A stretch of 64,000 bases of DNA, taken from the NCBI RefSeq assembly GCF_018691265.1, contig NW_024881277.1, positions 7,553,080 to 7,617,079 on the forward strand, read 5' to 3'. Shown here piece after piece: positions 59,060 through 64,000 of the stretch (its first letter is position 1; every line of letters starts with the position of its first letter). The position numbers were made by a program, and so were the translations under genes. Source of the DNA: Tyto alba. Lineage: Eukaryota; Chordata; Aves; Strigiformes; Tytonidae. The notes under the pieces were generated by a model. That model had not been told where the DNA came from, made no database searches, and was given only the letters and a program-made list of their open reading frames with translations.

Positions 59060-60250
59060 AAACCTGCCAGCAGGAGAGACACTCTCCTCCCATGATGTGT
59101 CTGTGCCAATCACAGTGCCGTTGTCCCCAGGTACCCTGGGACCCTCTGCAGAAAACAGAACCTGAAGCCTCCTGAGATAGGGGAAGTCAGGACTGGCTCT
59201 CCACTGGGGCCTGATCCAGCCCTAGGGCTGCACTGCAGAGTGCTGCCCCTTTACCGACTCTGCAGGGAAATGGGGCAGGAGGAGGCTCTTGCTGCAGGCA
59301 CTTCTCCCATGCTCTGGCCCATTTTGAGCTAGGTCGATGGAGAAGAGAATACCCCTAAGCCTCCTCTGCCCCCCAGGACAACACCCCTCTCTGCCACGTC
59401 TGTCCCCAACTCCACAGCAGGAGCAGTGCAACAGGGTGAGGGAAATTCCCTCTCTGGGGTGAGGTTCCCCCAGGCTCTGATGGCACCCCGGGTGTGTGGT
59501 GGGGGCACACAGGGGCAGAAATCCTATAACCCCTCCTCCAGTCACTGGGGCTTGCCCTGCACCACTCCTCCCACCAGCATCCCAGGAGGTGAGGTGGACA
59601 GCAGGCTTCCATCTCCCTGGGGCTGCGGGTGTGGGTGGGCTCAGGGACCTCCCCACTCCTCCAGCGCTGAGGCCTGTCCTGACAGCAAAGCAGTGCCCTG
59701 GGACAGCCCTGGCTGGGGTCTCTGTGGCAGGGTGGCTGAGCACGGGCAGCTGTTAATTCCAAGGCTGAGAGCCTGACCACACACAGGGGTGGTGTCTTCA
59801 TGGTGGTAAACATGGGACAATTGTGCTGCTCAGCTGCAAGGAGTGCCTCTCCCTGGGACTGGGGAGATGGTGGCCTCCCTGTGGGCAGTGTGCCCTGGTC
59901 TGGGAACTGAGGTTGAGGTGAAGGATGTGTGTGAGGAGGGGAGCAGTCTGTGCACCAGTGAGAATGACCATGAGGAGAGAGACAGAGTCTTTGCAGAGAC
60001 CCCTGAGTGGAGAGATCCCGATCCCTGTGGAGCAGGGAAGGAGACCCAGCTGGAGAACACCCCAAAGACACACTGAGTGGAGAGTCCTGCCCAGGGGAAG
60101 GCTGGGGGCTTGTGGCGCAAGAGGAAGGATCCTTCTAACCTGTAGATGTGCAGCTACAGCGCACGGGCAGTGCTCTGGCAAGAGGGGAAGGAGCAAGGAG
60201 GGCCAGGGCAGGATGGACAAAGGCAGACGGGCTCTGCAAGACCCTAAGGG
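59060..60250. other. Intergenic stretch between tRNA-like sequences
   Basis: No coding or RNA feature supported; overlapping open frames on both strands reflect GC content. Confidence 0.4.
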
Positions 60251-60252
60251 AG

Positions 60253-60257
60253 AAAAA
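60253..60257 (-). terminator. RNA polymerase III terminator of tRNA-Phe
   Basis: Five T on the minus strand, three bases after the mature 3' end of the tRNA. Confidence 0.75.
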
Positions 60258-60260
60258 CAT

Positions 60261-60333
60261 TGCTGAAACCTGGGGTTGAACCAGGAACCTTTAGATCTTC
60301 AGTCTAATGCTCTCCCAGCTGAGCTATTTCAGC
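60261..60333 (-). tRNA. tRNA-Phe (GAA)
   Basis: A 73-nt cloverleaf with every stem paired: acceptor GCTGAAA/TTTCAGC, D stem GCTC/GAGC, anticodon stem TTAGA/TCTAA around loop CTGAAGA, T stem CCTGG/CCAGG and discriminator A. Box A (TAGCTCAGCTGG) and box B (GGTTCAACCCC) are intact. It decodes UUC and UUU phenylalanine codons. CCA is not encoded and is added after transcription. No intron. Confidence 0.95.
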
Positions 60334-60339
60334 CCTGCT

Positions 60340-60885
60340 CCAGCAGCCCTTGTCCCTGTGCCACCTGGGCCAGGCCACAGCCTGACACACGTGAGGAGAG
60401 CTCCTTGGGGACGTTCCCAGGAAAAGCTGTGCCCAGTGCAAGCAGAGCGGGCCTGGCCTCTCCCTGCCCCTGTGGCCAGGTGAGCTCCAGGTGCGGGGTG
60501 GGTGCCAGCTTACAGTGGGCGTGACAAGATATGTGTTGGGCCTTGAAAACAAAGGTAATGGTTGCAAAGTCAAGTGAGAAGGCCAGGCACATTCAGCTGC
60601 AAAAGCTGAGGGTGAAAGAAGTGTGGGGTTAGTGGCAGACCCCTCTCACAGGGAAGAGAAGCCCAGGGGAGGAAGAGCTTGTGCTGGTGCCATAGGCTTT
60701 TGCTTCATTCTTGCCTGAGCCAGAGCGTTTTTTCAATGTTGGGAGACCATATGTAGGGGGAAAGGAGGCTTGGAAACCTCCAAGGGTCTGGGTTTCAGAG
60801 CCTCTCAAGATAACCTCTTCCAGTGTGTAAGTGACCTCATGGTTATGACCTCATGGTCCTCATCTCCTGCCTGAACGTTCTTTCC
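60340..60885. other. Non-coding stretch
   Basis: No gene or repeat recognised. Confidence 0.35.
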
Positions 60886-60889
60886 ACTT

Positions 60890-61370
60890 TTGTCCCTTGC
60901 CTCTCCTTTTCCCACCATCCACCACAATGAAGAGCCTGGATCTATTTTCTTAACTGCCTGACAGGTACTGAAATGCTCCTACGAGGTTTCCCAAAGCCTT
61001 CTCGTCTCCATACTGGAGAGTGTTCCCTCAGTTCCTCAGGTGGGAAGCTCTCCAGCCCCCTGCACGTCTACACATGCTTGACAGTATTGGTGCCTCTTCA
61101 CTGAGCTTGCTCCAGTTGATCATGTCCTTCCTGTACTGGGGGCAGGGGGCCCCAAACTCAGTGCAGTACTGGGCATGTGGTCCAGCAAGCACTGAATGGA
61201 AGGAGAGAATCCCTCTCCCTCATCTCCTGGCCATGCTCCTCTTCAGACAGCCAGGATGCTGTTGGCCTTCTGGGTTGCCAGCCGTCTCCGCTGACTCATG
61301 TGAAGCTTGTTGTCCACCATGAACCCCAGGGCCTTTTCTGCTGAGCTGCACCCCACCCAGGGCTGTTGCC
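60890..61370 (-). mobile_element. CR1-like 3' fragment, antisense
   Basis: Blocks such as AGACAGCCAGGATGCTGTTG, GCCTTCTGGGTTGCCAG, TGACTCATGTGAAGCTTGTT and CCACCATGAACCCCAGGGCC match the antisense of the CR1 3' region. No coding frame. Confidence 0.65.
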
Positions 61371-61374
61371 CAGG

Positions 61375-61575
61375 GTTAGGCCAGCCCAGGGAAGGACTTG
61401 GTTGAAGATGAGGGGTGTTGAGGGAAAGGATTAGGGAGGTAGGTAGGGCTTAGATTTCAGGCATCTGGTGAGGGTTTCAGCTTCAGTGATCAGGGCAGGG
61501 ATAAGGATGAGAGCTCACCTTTCAGGGTTAGGTGTTAGGGTATAGGCAAAGGTTTAGGGTGAGCAGGACAGAGCC
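61375..61575 (+). repeat. Degenerate TTAGGG-like tract
   Basis: AGGGTTAGGCC, GATTAGGGAGGTAGGTAGGG, CAGGGTTAGGTGTTAGGG and GGTTTAGGGTGAG occur within 200 bp. This resembles a decayed interstitial telomeric repeat or simply a G-rich low-complexity tract. Confidence 0.4.
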
Positions 61576-62945
61576 AGGCCTGAGGGGCAAGGATGTGGCA
61601 CTCGGCGTGTATTTGTCCTCAGAGTGACCGGGGGAAAACCTCAGCTGCTGATGACCAAAGGCATCACCACTCAAATGGGCTGGGAATTAGCACTGAGCCC
61701 CTTGGCAGGGCACATCCAAGGGGCTACATGACACAGGATGTCTCTGTCTCCTTTCTTGTCACCCTGAAGTCACTTGCCTCTGTTCTTCTGCTCTAATCAG
61801 CCCCCAGAGAGGCCCACGTCAATCTCCTGAGGGAGCTTCCTCACCCAAACCCCTCAGCATGCCCCACTAAACCCCAAAGACTCTTTATTCCTCCCACAGC
61901 TCAGTAACTTTCCCCTGGGAGCTTGTTAGAGTGCAGAAACTATAATTAGTTTATTCTTGCATCTTAATTTCTGTCCAGTTGCAGGGGAGCTTTTAGAACA
62001 GCCTGTCTTCGAGGATGGGTTTTGTTAAATATAATGATGTTAACAACCACATGATGTAACACAAGTTCATTTCTTTCTCAGTTATACCTCAGAAATGCTT
62101 TGAACATTGACAAATGATTTTTCAGTTGACTGTAAAATGTTGCCCACAACACCCCAAATTCATTTGCTAGAGGTGGGCATGGGCTAAGGAGGCACAGGAA
62201 GATGGGCAGGGAGATCACTAGAGGCATGAGCTGGTGACAAGGCTTGGGCTGAAATTTGGCCAAGAAGGTGGAAAAGTGATTTAAACTGCCAAACTCTCTT
62301 TTAGCCACTGCTAATTGTGTATATTTATAATTTCCTATCTATTTGTCAGCATATTTTTATGGTCATCGCTTGAGGAAGGTAGACCTTAGTGGAGGCTTGG
62401 ACTTGGCATACAGTTGTGGACTTCAATGTTGATTTTTTTTTTTTTTTAATAATTTGCATCATGTTTTACTTCCGTTTCTTCAAAATTAATGAGTCCTGTG
62501 ACTATTTACAGTCAAGTCTCAGGGTTAATCAGGTGGGAATTGGTGCAAAGGAGCTGTAACATTCAGCTGTGAACATCAGTGAGGAAGTCTGATGTAGAAG
62601 AATGCAAGTCCCAGGCAGCCCCTGAGGGAAATGGTGGGGCTGGGGAGGTGGGGAGGAAAGTTGCCCATACAGTGGGGGACCTTGAGGAGACGCTGTTGTT
62701 ACATTTCCTGTCCTCCTTAGAAGACCCTCTGAATTGGAGAAAGCTTCTATCACTTCTGTAAAATTAAAAAAGATAAAACCCCTTCAGAAAAAAAAAAAAA
62801 AAAAAAAGTTTTATGAAGTTGTCATTAAAATCTTCCACTTAAGTTGACTCCTGAAGCCTCTCCAATTACCTGTACAAGCCTGAAAGTCCTGAAATATATT
62901 ATGGAAGAAATGAGTCTCCCTCATGTTTTCTCGTATTTAATGAGC
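61576..62945. other. Non-coding stretch with two mononucleotide runs
   Basis: A T-run at about 62,433-62,447 and about 19 A at 62,790-62,808. No gene seen; the short open frames have no family features. Confidence 0.4.
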
Positions 62946-62949
62946 CTTA

Positions 62950-63340
62950 TGGTGTATTTGGTGCTTGAACCTCAGATACTGAGAGGAGCTGAACCAACCT
63001 CTGAAGGGGTTAAGTCAGAAGCAAAAGCCAAAGTGTCTTGGAGTGTTAATTGGCCCCTCTGAGGCCCATTACAGACCAGGTGTCCCCATGGATTAGTTAG
63101 AGAAGAAAATTGGAGGCTGTGAGTACAGGTAGGCAAAGGCACTGTGCAAGGGGAGCTGATGCTGAGTAAAACTTGATATATTTTATCATGGCAAGTGGTC
63201 AGCCCCAAGAAGGGGGATCCTGTCCCTCACACTGGCTCAGGGCTCTTCCTGGGGCACTGTGGGGTGGGGTGGGCAATGCTGAGTGGAGGACAGTGGTACC
63301 ACAGCTCCCAGCCTCCCTGGGGGGCTGCAAGGAAGCCACG
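62950..63340 (+). repeat. Dispersed repeat D1, copy 3
   Basis: CCTCAGATACTGAGAGGAGC, TTAGTTAGAGAAGAAAATTGG, GGCAAAGGCACTGTGCAAGG and GATCCTGTCCCTCACACTGG are in the same order as the copies at 2.5 and 11 kb. Confidence 0.6.
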
Positions 63341-63720
63341 AGGCCCCAGTTCCATGTGATTATCATGTCTCCTTTCAGGCCTTGGTAGCAGAGACAACTG
63401 CCATAGCCAAGGGGACAGAGACCCCCAGGCTGTGGACACCCAACCTATGGCATCTCCCTGCCTTTCCTGAGATCTCTCCTTCCTCCCTGCCTGTTCCTTG
63501 GAACACAAAGCACTGCACTGATCTGGGCTCTGGGTGACCTCTGGTACCACTGCACTACCCTTCAAGGGACATTTTTTTCTCCTCCTGTCCCGTCTCAACC
63601 TCCCAAGCTGTACTTTGTGATTCTTTTCCTTTCTCAGGTGGTTTCCCACTACAAAGAAAAGGTCCAAATCTCTGAAAACACCCAAAACTCCTAATTTCGA
63701 GCTACTCTTTTACTCCCGCA
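63341..63720. other. Non-coding stretch
   Basis: No gene or recognised repeat seen. Confidence 0.35.
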
Positions 63721-64000
63721 CGACCTTCCACACCATCAGGACAAGGAATCCAGGTCCCTCAGGCACTCCACACACTTCATGTGCTTAATGCCCTCTAAAC
63801 CCACCTTTGCAGACATCCTCTGGGCACTCTCCCGTTCCTTCCTTCTCCTCACAATGGAAAGCCCCAGAGAATGTTACAGGTGTGGCCACACCAGTGCTGA
63901 GTCGAGGGGGATGTAACTCCCCGTGTCTCGATGGTCATGCTACAGTGCAGCTCCGTATGCAGGAGCTGGCTCTATTCATGGTGAGCCTTTACCAGGTACA
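63721..64000 (-). mobile_element. CR1-like fragment, antisense, running off the window
   Basis: GTTACAGGTGTGGCCACACC, AGTGCTGAGTCGAGGGGGAT and neighbouring blocks read as antisense CR1 3' region. It may continue beyond the window edge. Confidence 0.55.

Overview
This window is avian nuclear DNA. The evidence is CR1 LINE fragments in both orientations, bird-type endogenous retrovirus (ERV) LTRs, olfactory receptors of the bird-expanded OR14 type, a GC-rich SRCR receptor locus with compact introns, and vertebrate tRNA and splice signals. Nothing bacterial or viral in a free-living sense is present. The species cannot be named from the sequence.

Layout. Positions 1-5,000 hold the 5' end of an OR14-type gene (minus strand, running off the left edge) and a nearly open class II olfactory receptor pseudogene (plus). 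Positions 5,000-39,000 are dominated by mobile elements. A gag-pro-only ERV (6,987-10,442, minus) sits inside a CR1 copy. An OR14 pseudogene (15,640-17,310) is split by a 1.29-kb A-tailed insert flanked by an 8-bp duplication, and a second copy of that insert lies at 34,425. A minus-strand ERV remnant at 21,646-23,168 has LTRs of two different families. A complete but broken ERV (23,987-33,342, plus) has gag, dUTPase, protease, pol and env; its env ends in an alpharetrovirus-like transmembrane subunit although gag-pro-pol looks betaretroviral, and a 1.07-kb solo LTR has split its integrase catalytic triad. Another OR14 pseudogene lies at 37,573-38,447.

Positions 40,004-55,994 carry one locus for a transmembrane scavenger-receptor cysteine-rich (SRCR) protein of the CD163/WC1 kind, on the plus strand. 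It has a leader exon, then an array of three tandemly duplicated and decayed leader/SRCR units (about 41.0-49.5 kb). After these come five SRCR exons: four are open and the third of the five has one extra base. A Cys-Pro-Asn-Ser-type linker, Thr/Pro stalk, transmembrane exon and four cytoplasmic exons with Tyr motifs follow, then an ATTAAA polyadenylation signal. Nearly all internal exons are symmetric phase 1-1, so dead exons could be skipped without breaking the frame.

Positions 56,000-64,000 are mostly non-coding, with a well-formed tRNA-Phe(GAA) gene, a tRNA-Ala-like pseudogene, a TTAGGG-like tract, CR1 fragments and the third copy of a roughly 400-bp dispersed repeat also seen at 2.5 and 11 kb.

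The most interesting items are an SRCR domain that has lost exactly one disulfide pair, the decayed tandem SRCR array beside an otherwise intact receptor tail, the mosaic ERV with its leader minisatellites, and the A-tailed insertion with target duplication in an olfactory receptor, which is unusual for a bird. All indel-based claims carry the caveat that GC-rich homopolymers are prone to assembly error.
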